Source: Martensiomyces pterosporus
Taxonomy: Eukaryota; Kickxellomycota; Kickxellomycetes; Kickxellales; Kickxellaceae
Assembly: GCA_025201845.1 (NCBI GenBank)
Contig: MU603945.1
Coordinates: 39,572-103,571, forward strand
DNA: 64,000 nt
Reading direction: 5' to 3'
The position numbers and the translations under genes were made by a program. The notes under the pieces are model-generated. The model was given only the letters and a program-made list of their open reading frames with translations. It was not told the origin of the DNA and ran no database searches. This document shows positions 20,531 to 32,652 of this stretch, piece by piece (positions within the stretch are counted from its first letter, which is position 1; each line of letters begins with the position of its first letter).

Positions 20531-23500
20531 AACAAAACTCCCCACTACACCCATTTCGCCTTGCTCTTTTTCCTTGGTTCTCGGTACAACTTTAATCTCA
20601 CATATCCAGTACCGCCCTTTCTTTGTGCACTGGCTCGCTTTGTTTATGACCTGCCTTGGGTCGTGCCCCTCCCAATGGTCGCACACCGCAAGAGCACATC
20701 TGTTTTGTTTGTTTCCTGGAGACGCAGGGATGACATTACCGGAGCAGCTGCGCCGGGCATGCACGGGAAGAGTCTGGCCAGGGGAGCACACAAGTAGGCG
20801 CAGATCTCCCCTGTGTCTCCGTAGCTCCACGCTGACTGGCAAGCGGTACCTGGTGCTCCAAAGCCTGAGTGGATTTGGGCGGGTAATTGGGGGCCACCGG
20901 CTAAAGCAAGGCTGAAGTAGGCAAACCCGTGGAGCGGGCTTGTGTGGGACTTGCTCTTGCCCTCGCTCCGTCCATTATTCAACAAAACGTTTGGTTTGGC
21001 GCTGTGCACCACCCACTGAGACGAGGGGCTGTGCCCAGGGCAGCAAGTGAGGCGTGTTTCCGGCAACTCCGAACCCCTGCTCACAAGCACCTCGGCCTTT
21101 GACTTGCGCAGCGAACACGAAGCGCCCTTGTTCAACACCCGTGTCACCTCGGCGGTGTGAGTAGGCTTCAAGTGCAGCCACAAAGGTTCACAAACAAGCA
21201 GGTTTGGCAGACCAGCGCTTCTTTTGCCATCGCTCATATAAACAGGAAGCATGGATTTTCCTTCCACCCGAGTGCTCTTTTGGGGCCGCCTCGGGTGTTC
21301 CGTAGGCTTTGTCTGATCCTTGGTTACACTGGGGTGGACGAGGCGCTGCTACTGCCCAGCCGCTCCTTTGCGTGGCAGCTGGCATGCAGGCCTTTTCGGC
21401 CATAGCAACCCCATCGAAAACAAGCAGAGAGCACTCGGCATACGGGCACCATCGCCAGACAAAGCGGGTGGGGTTCTGCAAACTGCTTGGCGCAGAGCTG
21501 AAGGGAACTTTGTCCCAGATGCGTGCTGGCCCCACCTTGCCTTGCTTTTGCCTGTTGCCCATGCGTTGAGCCTATTGCCATATATGGGAACGTGGCTCCA
21601 ACTCAGCAAGACAGCAACAGGCGGATGAATAGGAGCGTGTGGAGCAAATATTACCCGGAAACAGCATACACGCACAAGCAAATGACAGGTGGACTTCAGC
21701 ACCGCTGCCGCATGCAGCGCCAAGTATGCATGGACGGAGCAGCAAACAGGCATGGGATCTTGATCTATATTGGCGCGCTTTTGCACTATACACCAGAGGC
21801 TGCACAGCAGCTGCACAGCGCCAAACAGAGCGATGGCCCGCCACTTTGTGTGCGTGCTTTGCTTTATCATGGGGTGTTGCATACGACAGTAGGCTCCACT
21901 TTGTGCTGCCAGAAAGGAGCAGCAGCCTTTTTTGCGTCAAGATTACCGGTCGGTTTCAAACAAACAGTGATCTTTTGTTTGTTTGTTTGTTGCATGGAAC
22001 CGATATTGCATCTCCCTCACATACATACATGCAGCTGCAGAGCTCGAGAGTCTTCATTTATCTGTACATCCATTTTACAGGCGTGAGGGGGTGGATGCGT
22101 GCACGGGGTGGCAAACACCAGCATGCACATCTGCAACGAGTGGGAGTGCAGCCGGCCGTCATGATGCACGAAAGACAACATGAATGCGAGATGAGGACGA
22201 TGCGTGTCAATCAGGTGTGGAGCAAACTCGATTGTCATCAATAAGCACAGCTTCCGGGGTTGGAGGCAAAAAGGCATGCAGACGGAACCGCACACAATAG
22301 CCTTGGTGGACACATGTGCGGGCGGCGGCGACAGTGGGCGCCTGTCTGTGCTGGACAAAGAGAGCGATAGCCGGCTTGGCGTCTTTCAGATATAGCATAC
22401 GCAGCTTTTATTTCTGTCGACAAAGCAGCAACGAATGTGGTGCAGGAGGAGTGGGAAGACGAAATATCCTCCCAATCTGCAAGATAGCAGATTCGATGCA
22501 CCTCAGCAGCAGCATCCCACTGCAGGCCCTTTCTGGCATAGACAGCCTGTGATTCCTGCTTGCCTGGACCAGAAGTGGGTTTGCTGACCCAAACCCGCGA
22601 ATCTCCTGTCTTTCCACGCCAAAACGCACAGAAGCGACAAGACGAGGCGGTTGTTTTGGGGGAGGCGGGAGGTGCGTGCAGCCAGTGCTTGAGGTGTGCT
22701 TTTGGGCGCTGCTATTGCGCCAGCAGCCTGAGCGACTGGCTGTTATTTTACCCCATGTCCTGTTCGCCAACTATCGCGGCGAGCAAAACCTCAGTGCCTC
22801 AGCCTTGTTGCTATTATTTGGGGATGATGCATGTGCAGGTGTATGTGCCATCAGCGGGGGATCCCACCTTGGCGAAGAAGCCATGCACTGCTTCACGCGG
22901 CACGCCAGCAGACAAACAAGTAAAGGAACAAGTAGTCAAACCGCTAAATCGAGCACCAGGCACAATGTCGCCATGTATGCGTGCGACAATCGCCAAGAGC
23001 CCGCTGACTGAGCTGCTAGGCACACGCCTGCGCTATTATTCGGTGTTGGTATCGGGCACAAGCTATTCACAGAACGCTGCTGCTTCGCTGATTTCGGCCC
23101 TTGCTCATCTGGCACTGCCGTTCCATGGAGAATGGGCAGCCAAGAATGACATTGTGTTCGAAACAAGGCGGAAAATCCCTGTGACTAGAAAAAAAATAAG
23201 CTGCGGGGTTGCCGATGCTGGGCTCCGGCTCCTTTGCCCTTCACGCTGTTGCAGGCAGCGAACGCCGTCGCATAGTCGCTTGATGTGTAGCTCTTGAGCG
23301 AGTATGGTGCGATCGGTGGCGGCAAGCACATTGAAAGAGACCCATCCTGCCGATTTCCCTGCTCCATGAAGTAAACCGAGAGCCTGCCTGGCAGTGACCC
23401 GCTGATGTTTCGGACCACGCTCAACCGCTGGCCACAAAAGAGGAAGGCGGATTTCGCATCTTCCACGGCGAGGAACCGGGAATCATCTTCTACAAAGGGA

Positions 23501-26500
23501 GCAGCCTTTTAGCTTTTTCTTTGTAGCGAGAGGGCCCTTTCAACATGGATATTCCGACGTGCCCTGATTGTAGCCAGCAAGCACAGACAGGCAATCCCCA
23601 CCACCACAGAACGCCCCCATCCCAGCCCCTATCAGCCTGCCCATGTGCAGCTGTTTTCGCCACGCAGGTTGAAGGGCAGCAGGAGCTAATGCTCGCAATT
23701 ATATTATGTGGCTCGCTTGCAAGTGAATCCCGAAATCATGCAGCTCGCCTGCCGCTCGCTTCATAGCCGCACCTTAAGCTTTGAACACTTTGCAGCAGCG
23801 CTCTTAGCACTGTCGATTCACGCAAGCACAGTTCCAACGTGCCTTCGCTTTTCTGCAAGCCAGAATGCAATGCACAGCAACTCAAGCATAGCCACGCTCT
23901 GCGTCACACAGGTAGATCGCAAACGGCGCTTTTTGCAATTGCCGCTCACTGCCTCCCCTTGCGTCCGCTTGCAAAGATGCTATAGTGAGGTGATAGTGGT
24001 GTACTCTCTACAGCGAGCCTGTCTGTCGTTCTTGATTTCCACCCGTTATTCTTAGGTTGTGTGGATCAGCTACACAGGCCAGTCGGCCAGCCATCAATGA
24101 ATTGCAGACACATAAAGAGAGATTGCCACACTCTTTGTACAGCAGCACGTCGCAGCACTCGCCAGAAACCTTGTTTCCTTGCTTGTGTTTCTGCGTGTGG
24201 ATTTGATTGTGTGCTTGAAAGAAAACAGGAGCGAGAGAGAATCTGCTCATGAGACATTGGTGCACTGATGTCCAATTCGCTGTTTGTGCGCAGAGCGCCG
24301 CTGCTAGTGTCTGCAATGCTGGGCTTGCTGTTCCTGCTAATCCAAATTGAAAGACGAAGAAAACAAGGGCGGAGACAGTGAGAAGCATATGCGTTGGCTG
24401 AACCAGCATTTGCAGCAGGAGCACTCGATCACCACTGAATTGCAGCACGACCTGAACTGCAGCATAGCTCGCAGCTTTTGGAGTGCAGAATTCAAAGATA
24501 TACGCAAGTGCAGCAAGCCTATCACTTGTGCAGCGCACAGGCGCGCACATACATTGTTCCTTCCACGAACCCTGAGAACAAAGGAATGGCTGTCAGAATG
24601 GTGATTTTTTCCCCTCGTGCAAACACTCGCGCAGTTTGGCGTTCATGTGAACCGACAGAACCGACACGCGAAGCAGCTGCATTTTATAGACATCACCGCA
24701 ACTGGCAGCAGAATCAATCTGCAATTGCAATGGGAGCACCAGCAATAGTAGCCTATCCCGTGTCTGTGTCGGACCTTGGCATGGTCTGGAAGGAAATTAG
24801 GCTACAAAGAGAGGCAGCAGAAAGCAAGGTCGGCCTGATGTCGCCGAGGACAGCGGCTGTGGGGGGATTGACCCTGGAGCTGAAGCGGAAGCTTTCTCCA
24901 ACATTTATTTAAAGTGGTTGGCTACAAATCACCACATTGTAGAATACAAAGAAAACAAGGGCTCGCTGTGTTGGTGATCGGAGTGCGTGTGCACATTTTC
25001 CTTTGGCGTGTCTGTCTGCTGGAACATCAGCAAGGACGGAATTTGTTTGAACAGCCCGGCTATATGCACTCTGGGCACTCGCTGTTTATTTTCTTGCTAC
25101 TCGAGTGCGAAGCGCGGGCTTCCCCACCAGCCCCCTTTTGCGCCTATGAATAGGGTGGATTGGAAAATAGAGATTGTTGTGATTTACGCGATCGAGCCTG
25201 CCGTGCTGGATGGGCGGCCCGTTTGATCCATGCAAGTGTAGGCGCTGGCGTATGCAGGCCCTCCCGCCAGCAGCTTTTGGCGCACTCCGCTTTCACATGC
25301 CAATCGATCGCGCCCCAGCAGCCCATTTTCATTCCTCAGCCTCCCTCGCTCGCTGCTGTCACCGGCCCACTCACACACGCCTGCAACCGATATGTGCTCG
25401 CCGCGCATGTGTGTGGTGTGGTATTGAGCAACGATCGACGGCCTGGCTGTATGCAAGGCGAATTAATAAATGTGTTGCAAAACATGCTGCTCTCAGAAAC
25501 GCACTCGCCGTCCGCCTGCTGCTGAGCTCTGCACCGCGCTCAAGTGAGATGGCGTAGAGTCGAGTGTTCTGGGCTGCCTGCTCCTTCCAGGGCCCCTGCT
25601 TCCCAGCCAGCGACATAAGCGCTCCCCACATGTCCATACATGCTGCTTTGCCTTGGCTGCCAGCGCGCTGTCTTGTTCACATCATCGGCACACATACAAC
25701 TCCACACCACCTCCCCCACCCACTCCAAGTCGATCAGTATTTGTCCCTTCCCCAAACGTTTTAGCATTGTTTGTCGCCACTATCTCTGGCGGAAAACGAA
25801 CAGCGCTCACCCAGCTGCCTTCTGGCTATGTTCGTTGCCGGCTTTGTGGTAAGATAGCATGTGTTTGGTAAAGACAATGGAGTGGATGTAAATGCAGCAG
25901 CGAATAGTGGAGGGGCAGCTGCCATTTTTGTTTTCAGGTTCGTCTACACCTGGCTGCATGCCTCCTTCGGTGGGCCGCATCATCCTGGCAACAGCGCCGG
26001 CGAGGAGGCAGTGCGGAGACCAGAGCAGCAGGAGGCAATTGCAGCTGGCTTGGGCCGTGGCCATGGCCATGGCATGTGCATGTCGTCGCACGTACACTGT
26101 CTCCCCGGTCTCTTGTCGGCCCAGAGGGGACGTGTGCTCAATGCCTTGGCTAATGGATCATTCTGCTCATATCCACCGTGCCAGCGGCGGTGTAAAATAC
26201 ATGTGCATCCCCTTTGCTCGCTGCTATTGCGCATCCCCTCGCAGAGCACCCCTACTTTCTGCGTCCCCTTGTCCACCACAGCCGCCGCCATGCTCTTTGT
26301 TTTGCCCCGATCCTACACAGACATGTACAATGTACTGATTTTTGTGTGGTGCACACTGTGAAGAAAGCGCGAGGGAAGCGGCCAACTGGCGAGAGAGGGC
26401 CGCCAATGTTTGGTGAGGTTTGCTTATTTTGCAACACCATGCAAAAAAAAACAAATAACGGCAGGGAAAGACGCAAGCGAGTGACTCCCAGGTAGCGTAC

Positions 26501-28359
26501 CCGTCCTTCCGCCCCTCGCGGGCCCCCATTTTCGATCACCCATGTTTTGTACCCCCTCCCCTTGGTGTTCGCCCTCTCATTTCCCACCGACCACGGAGAA
26601 CACAGGCTTTTTCTGTGTCCGTGTGGGCATGATTGCAAGGGACTGTTTCCTGTGAATAGATGAGCCCAGTCCGCGTAGCACGCGTGGTTGGAGTGCACGT
26701 CGACAGAGGGGGGTGCAGGGGGTGGGTGGAGCAAGCAGCCTCACGCTTGGCTTGGTGCAGGCACCCAGCTTTTCCTCTGCCTCCCTCTTCCTTGCCCTTC
26801 TTTTTGCCATACAGGGCAGCATCAAGCGCAATACAAGGTTACCAGCCTCGCACACTCTTTTCTGTGCCCCACTGCCACCCTGTCGCAGCAGAGCACCCGT
26901 CCATTAGCACGCAAGGTGTCTTGCTTTTAAATACAGCTGCTGCCCAGACGATGGGCTGGGACTTTGCCTCTGAACCAAGAAAACCCCACATTTCCTCTCC
27001 CTCCCTGTGTGCTGCACTCTGGCGCCTTTCTCATTTCTTCAGTTTATCAACACCGCACTACATCTTACGAAACACCCCAGCACTGCCACTATCTGGTGTA
27101 TCCAGTCTGCAATTCCTTCTTATTGTCATAGTCATCGATCCAGCATACTGCTTATCTCTGATACCTGTGCCTCTTACTCTAATCTGGCCCGCTCCTTTCC
27201 GCGTCCTTTTTATTAGCGCGCATATATCCATCTGCTTATACAAGTCAATCAAAACCCAGCTTGTTGTTTGCGCATAGGCACGTTTACCCGCCATAGCGTC
27301 TGCTCTTTTCCATTCGCATACCATTTATTATCAGTGCCCTGCAACGACGCTGCACTCCACCTAGTCCTTGCTAGCTGCTCCTCCTCCACAAGCCCCCGTG
27401 CGCCGTCGCTTGCCACCATTTCCTGTTATTATTGCTTATTTATTATTAACTTTCCCACTCCTATATCGCAAATAGTGCACATCCAAACTCCTGTGCCTGG
27501 AAAGCGGCCACCACACACTGCATCTGTCTCCTCCACCCGCCCGCACTCCTTGCACCCTCTTCGTGGCTATAGACCGCACCTCAGCAATAGACACATAGCC
27601 CTCAACTTCTGTGTCAATCCCGCCTTTGTAGAAGCGGCTCTTTATACACACACAATCGCCCAAAAGGTCCGGACAGAAAGACTTTTCGCTGCCCTTACCG
27701 AACAATAAACTTGTTTTTTGTATTTGGTGTGGGTTGTGGAAAGTGATTCGCAACTTTAACCTAGGAGCAATAGCAGCACCTCCTTGCCCTCTCCCCACTG
27801 GCCGTGTCCTTTGTCTTGCTCCTTGCCTGCAGCTGGCGGTGGCCATTGTCAACCACGACGCCTGCCTCCCTACTTGCAAGACCTTTTTTTAGAATCCCAG
27901 ATAGCGCGCATACGCCAAACAGGCTTTTTGATTTTGATTTCGATTTATATTTGCCTCGCAGCATCTGCAGCTACACGCACAGGAAATACACCTTTTCTTA
28001 GAATACCTGCGGCTGCAAGCTTCGTGCAAATCCCTCTTGCCTAGGCTGCATCTATTTCGCCCGCTGCCCGCTCCTACCCCCCGCCCTTCCCCCATAGCGC
28101 TTGGGTGGGCTCCCGTATTCAGGACCATATATTGCTCCGCCCCTGTCCACTCCGCCCTTTGCTCTCTTCCTATTTCCCACAAACAAATATCCATCAGTCA
28201 TTTTGCATTTTTACTCCCTTCACTCATCACTTATACTCTTCATCCTTGCCACACCCATTGTCATCTTATCTCATTCACTCATCCCATTCATCCACCCCCT
28301 TCGCGCGCATCACCACTCATCGCCACTCACCCCATCCACCCACTCATTTCATCTTAACA
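20531..28359. other. 7.8-kb gene-free region upstream of the HMG-box gene
   Basis: Between the stop of the sphingosine kinase and the start of the HMG-box gene, both on plus, I find no supported gene. The open frames (the longest is 245 codons at 22560, beginning with TTG) have no recognisable motifs and Cys/His/Ser-rich compositions typical of chance translation. Features seen: a TTTGTTTG run near 21975-21992, a CATACATACAT run at 22020, many CAGC/GCTG-rich words, and an AATAAA near 27704. No tRNA-like B-box context was found. This gap is many times larger than any other here, so a long promoter, a non-coding RNA or decayed repeats are all possible. Confidence 0.7.
27720..28359 (+). promoter_or_regulatory. 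Pyrimidine-rich leader of the HMG-box gene
   Basis: The 640 bases before the ATG are strongly C/T biased on the coding strand. From about 28200 there is a near-repetitive array of CACTCAT, CATTCATC and CACCC words. The reading frame of the HMG protein is open here back to 28105 but gives low-complexity His/Ser/Pro sequence, so I take it as 5' leader and not as coding. Confidence 0.5.
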
Positions 28360-29862
28360 ATGTCAAGCATCGCCAGCATCCTCATCGAAGAGCCCTCGGC
28401 CGGACCGAGACACTCTGCTTCTCACTCTCGCACTCCATCCACGGGAAGCATTGTCTTCTCTGCCCACTCCCACTCCCCGTCCCCAAGCCCCAGCGAAGGC
28501 GCCAACACTGCCGCCAGCGTCGCCGACTACCAGCTCGGCGACTCCTCGCCAGAGCCCCGCCCTTACTCGCCCTCCATCGTCTTTGCCGCGCACTCGAGAA
28601 TGTCGAGCCCCATGTCGACTGCGTCCTCGTCGTCGGCTGTAGCCAACCGCAGGCGCAAGGTCCTGACCTCGCGTCCTCCCAACAGCTTCATCCTCTACCG
28701 CTCCGACAAGCTGCGCGAGCTCATCCAGCAGTACCCCGAGCTCAAGCAGACCGACATTAGCAAGATGTGCGCTGACAACTGGAAGCACGAGTGCCCCGAG
28801 GTCAAGGAGTACTACAGGGTCAAGCAGCAGGAGGCCAAGGCTCGCTTCCTCTCGGAGCAGGCAATCGAGGTGCAGAGAATTTCGGGCGGCCGCACTGACA
28901 AGGGTGCCATCAAGCGCATCCAGCCCACCAACACCTTCATCAGGTACCGCACGGAGATGAAGAAGAAGCTGGCCAAGCAGTTTGCTGCCATGAACCAGAA
29001 GGACGTGTCCAGAGCTTGCGGTCTGATGTGGAGAAGCGAGCCCGAGCATGTGAAGATGCGCTACCGCCAGTCTTACAACCAGGAAAAGCGCGACTTTGAG
29101 CGCCTTTGCATCACCTCCACGATGGAGCCCTCTGAGGAAGCATGCGCTGCCTTGGCCTCGGTTATTGCCCAGACCAGCAACTCTGCCGCCTCCTCAACCA
29201 CCACCACTGCTGCTGGCCCCGCCCCTGCTGCCTCGCGCCCTGCCCCTCCTAGCAGAGCAAGCATGAATGGCGGACGCAGCTCTGGCGGCTACAGGTCGGC
29301 GCCAGTGTCGCCGCCCCAGCCGGCGCCCATCTACCCGCAGAGCCAGAACCTGCGTGTAAACACCCAGCGCCCCCACTCATTCCACGCTTCGTCGCTCTCT
29401 GCATCGCCAATGTCGCTGTCCACCTCCTCTGCCGGCATTTCGCTGCCCTCGTGTGCCTCGCTTCTGAGCATGGCAGGCACCTCGCCAGCCCCGATGGAGT
29501 ACCAAGAGCACCACGCTCCGTCTGGCCCTGCGCCTCCCATGCAGGCACGTCACGCATCGTCGTCGACTGTTTTCACATACCCGATGGACTCCACCTCTTC
29601 GTCCTTGCCTATGGTCCCCAGCGGCTCGTTTGAGAGTGGAGACCATGTGTCTGCTTACCGCAAGCAGCCAGCCTATGCCCACCACAACAGCAGCCACCAC
29701 CACCACCACCACCACCATCCCTACGCCGCCTACCACAGCCAGCATCAGCAGCAGCAGACTTACTTCCCGCGGCGAATGAACTCTTCGCCCTACGTGCATG
29801 AGTCACCAGCTATGCTGACCGAGGGCAATGTCAACGGCAACACAAGGCGGGCGTACTACTAA
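28360..29862 (+). CDS. Transcription factor with two tandem MATA-type HMG boxes
   Basis: Single exon, 500 residues. After a Ser/Pro-rich N-terminus (about 100 residues) there are two HMG-box-like segments in tandem. Box 1 starts TSRPPNSFILYRSDK with QTDISKMCADNWKHECPEVKEYY. Box 2, about 80 residues later, starts IQPTNTFIRYRTEMKKK with QKDVSRACGLMWRSEPEHVKMRY. Box 1 has the RPPN-FILYR core of MATA/Ste11-type mating and development regulators; box 2 is more diverged. The C-terminal half is Ser/Pro/Ala-rich with a His run (near 29695-29720) and a Gln run, as in activation domains. The ATG at 28360 is chosen because the upstream frame is leader-like. An AATAAA lies at 29898. The likely role, DNA binding in sexual or developmental control, is an inference. 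Confidence 0.82.
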   Translation: MSSIASILIEEPSAGPRHSASHSRTPSTGSIVFSAHSHSPSPSPSEGANTAASVADYQLGDSSPEPRPYSPSIVFAAHSRMSSPMSTASSSSAVANRRRKVLTSRPPNSFILYRSDKLRELIQQYPELKQTDISKMCADNWKHECPEVKEYYRVKQQEAKARFLSEQAIEVQRISGGRTDKGAIKRIQPTNTFIRYRTEMKKKLAKQFAAMNQKDVSRACGLMWRSEPEHVKMRYRQSYNQEKRDFERLCITSTMEPSEEACAALASVIAQTSNSAASSTTTTAAGPAPAASRPAPPSRASMNGGRSSGGYRSAPVSPPQPAPIYPQSQNLRVNTQRPHSFHASSLSASPMSLSTSSAGISLPSCASLLSMAGTSPAPMEYQEHHAPSGPAPPMQARHASSSTVFTYPMDSTSSSLPMVPSGSFESGDHVSAYRKQPAYAHHNSSHHHHHHHHPYAAYHSQHQQQQTYFPRRMNSSPYVHESPAMLTEGNVNGNTRRAYY

Positions 29863-31316
29863 GATAGCCAGGTTGAGCAGCATGCCATTCGCCGGTGAAT
29901 AAAGAAAAAATATTTGTGTGTGTATCTTTCAGTATCTAGGTACATCACCTCCCCCACATCCCACCTCTTTTCTCCATCTCTACTCTGTACCTTTTCCTCT
30001 TCACTCTCTCGTTTTCTGTTTTTTGTGCTTTATTAAAACCCGATCTGCCATTTCTTTGCATCCCATGCGCCCACACAGCCCACATGAGCTACATTGGGCC
30101 CACGTTCATGTGCTAGCGTTTGGTATTGTCAGCAACAAAAAACATGTGGCGTGTGCTTTTGGTTTCTGAATGTCTTGTGGAATGCCCCAAATAAAATGCG
30201 CCATCGGTGTAAAGCGGCGATATTTCTGGCTGCATTACAGACCATGCCAGTCTATTGTTGCTGGCGTCTAAAATAAGCTACAGCCTCAGCTGTGCTCTGG
30301 TGTCACATACAGGGGGTGTCAAACGAAGCGGATATATATATGCGAACAGGTTTTATACAAGACAAAGGCCGCAAAGCATCATGCTTGCCGCGTGTGATTT
30401 CTATATATAAGCATCGCCATCGGCTATCAACATGATGCTATACACATGCCTAAATCAGGACGGCTGCCCTAGGAATTGCTGCCACATGATGATAGACAGG
30501 CTGCTGCTATCACTATGATCGTGCTACAGAAGGTAATCATCGTTTGCCAGTGCGTTTGACATAGATTGATGCTGACTAATTCCTTTTCTCACATATCAGT
30601 GGAGCGGTAAATGTTGGTAGCTGGTGCTGCTGTCGTGTGCGCTCCTTGCACCTGCCTAAATACAAATGGGCCTCCTTTTAGGATGCAACTGCACCCGCCC
30701 CCAAAGAGCCAGTTGTCTAAGCTGCGGAAGAGCTCTCTGTGAACAGCTCGAATAAGCTTGGTTGCTCCGTGCACATGGCTGGTTCTCAAATGTTGTTGTT
30801 CGCTCGTCTAACAATGAGAAATAGCATACAGTGTGTAATCAGCAGTGCACCCGGGAGGTGAAAGCTAATTTCAATTCCATCCACACCACACCTTTGGCCA
30901 CACAGGTCTGTTCGTGCCCCATCTCTCGGCTTGTCTCGTCAGCACCCTGTCCATTTTTGCCATCATTTATCTTCGTTTTCGCGTATCTCTGCCGGCCAGC
31001 ATGTAGCGAAACGATGCGGTGTGCACTGGACATAAAACGGCAGCTTCAATTCCCAGTGATTTGCTCAGCACTTTATTCTGAAACCGCCCTTAGACGCAAG
31101 TGCCGCCAGATTCGTCTACCAAAACAGGCACCGGTGGAATCAAGCATAGAAGCAAAGGGGAACATGCGCACTTGTCCCGCTGGTTTTGATGCTGGCAAAC
31201 AAAGCTTGGCTCTAAATTGCAGCTATAAACAGCCCCACTCGCAAATGCTTACATCGCTGCTCCGTTCTTTGTCCACTTCCAAGCTGCAGTCTCTTTTTCG
31301 CTTGAACCTACGGACA
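29863..31316. other. Intergenic, HMG-box gene to small orphan
   Basis: 1.45 kb with the 3' end of the HMG gene (AATAAA at 29898..29903) and no further supported gene until 31317. A TATATATA run lies near 30330 and a second near 30402. The open frame from 30831 starts with GTG and contains no plausible protein before 31317. Confidence 0.45.
31224..31229 (+). promoter_or_regulatory. TATA box candidate
   Basis: TATAAA in GCTATAAACAG, 93 bp before the ATG at 31317. A start site 25-35 bp downstream would exclude the in-frame ATG at 31245 from the mRNA, which favours 31317 as the start. Confidence 0.4.
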
Positions 31317-31973
31317 ATGGAAACCAATATCCAGCCTACTGCCACGCTGCCACCCAGGCTCTGCCAGAACAGCCAATGCAGAAGAACCTACAGTGAGCCA
31401 AGCGCCATCTCTACCACCACGGAGTCTCCGCCTTTCTGCTCCCATCAATGCGCGTATATACATACGCTTGACAGCTACCGCCAAGTGTCCAGCACACTCG
31501 CATCTCCTGTTCCAAGTCCCGGCGCTCAAGACACTGGCACCAGTGGCACCGGGGTTGGTGGCACTGCGTACAAGTACCACACATCGATGCTCATCCGCTG
31601 TGGAATCGACCCGTGGGCTCCGGCAGAGGAGATCCGAATGAGGCAGCAATTCTGCCACACGCTGGTGGCCGTCTTGGATCACTACTGGCCACATAGGGAT
31701 AACCTTGAGTATGCGTGGTCGCTCGAGAACCTCACCTACCGCCTGTCGCACCCGCTCGTGTACTGCAATCAGCAGCAGCAGCAGTGTGCGCTGATGGCCG
31801 TGGATGGCGACTTGTTGCTGCCCGGCGGCACCCAGCGCTACCGCCTCCTTTGTGATGCCCTGCTAACTCGCATGCGCACGGATTCCGCGCTCGTTGACGC
31901 ACTGTTTAGCGGTGCTGCTATTCACCCAACCGAGTTTTACCAGCACATTTTTGGCCACACAAAAACATGGTAG
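31317..31973 (+). CDS. Unknown protein with a small Cys cluster
   Basis: 218 residues. The N-terminal 45 residues hold a Cys arrangement, LCQNSQC..FCSHQC, resembling treble-clef or FCS-type zinc binding. A Ser/Thr/Gly linker follows, then a compact helical domain (RQQFCHTLVAVLDHYWPHRDNLEYAWSLENLTYRL..) that continues to the end with GDLLLPGGTQRYRLLCDALL. I do not recognise the family. The domain looks folded and coding: aromatic-rich, with one short Gln run. An upstream in-frame ATG at 31245 would add a basic, presequence-like leader, but the TATA box argues against it. AATAAA follows the stop at 31989. Alone on plus between the HMG gene and ERV25. Confidence 0.68.
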   Translation: METNIQPTATLPPRLCQNSQCRRTYSEPSAISTTTESPPFCSHQCAYIHTLDSYRQVSSTLASPVPSPGAQDTGTSGTGVGGTAYKYHTSMLIRCGIDPWAPAEEIRMRQQFCHTLVAVLDHYWPHRDNLEYAWSLENLTYRLSHPLVYCNQQQQQCALMAVDGDLLLPGGTQRYRLLCDALLTRMRTDSALVDALFSGAAIHPTEFYQHIFGHTKTW

Positions 31974-32652
31974 CTGCCAAGTTTGAAAAATAAAGCAACT
32001 GCTGCCTAGCTCCCTTCGTTGCATTCGCTTGGCTGCTCAATAATCTCCATAATCGTCCCCACTGCTGGCGCAGTTCCTATTACACATAAATACCGCAGCG
32101 GGTGGGGGTGGCGCTACGCGCCTGCTTTCCCTTTTCTCCCTATCTTTGCGCAGTGGTTTTACGTGTGTCAGTGAAGTTTCGACTGAGACCATGTTTTTGC
32201 TGATTGCAAACTAAACTATAACCACTTCCGCGCAGCGCACATCCCTCGGGAGTCGTGCTGTGTGGAAATTTTTGGAAGCCCTCTGAGGGCCGCTCAACCA
32301 CCTCAACAAACAACAAGCATAGCAGAAGCAGAATTTCAGGAGCCGCACAGGGGAAAGCACAGGCGCCAGAGACGCCCTCTTGCCCCCGCGCAGCCCCAGC
32401 CAATAGAATGCTGCAGCGTATTGGCTCCAGCACTAGCTGGAGAAAGCGAACTGTGCTCTGGCCCACGTTCGCATCCACGTTTTGCTTGTGCCTTTTTCTT
32501 CATCTTGGCTCAATCCTAGTCAATTGCCTGCAAATATACTCCATTCTTTTCAGACCCCACGGAGTCTTGCCGTTAAGAGCATCTTCAAATCGACACGATT
32601 AGACCCGAGGTGTGCGCGCAGTGTGCTTTTCTATTTACAAAAATACGTCTAA
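31974..32652. other. Intergenic, upstream of ERV25
   Basis: About 680 bp. Holds the AATAAA (31989..31994) of the preceding gene and presumably the ERV25 promoter. No further gene seen. Confidence 0.4.

Noticed and set aside
22560..23297. 245-codon plus-strand frame in the gene-free region
   Set aside because: Starts with TTG, is Cys/Ser-rich and unstructured, has no motif and no adjoining exons; consistent with chance at this base composition.
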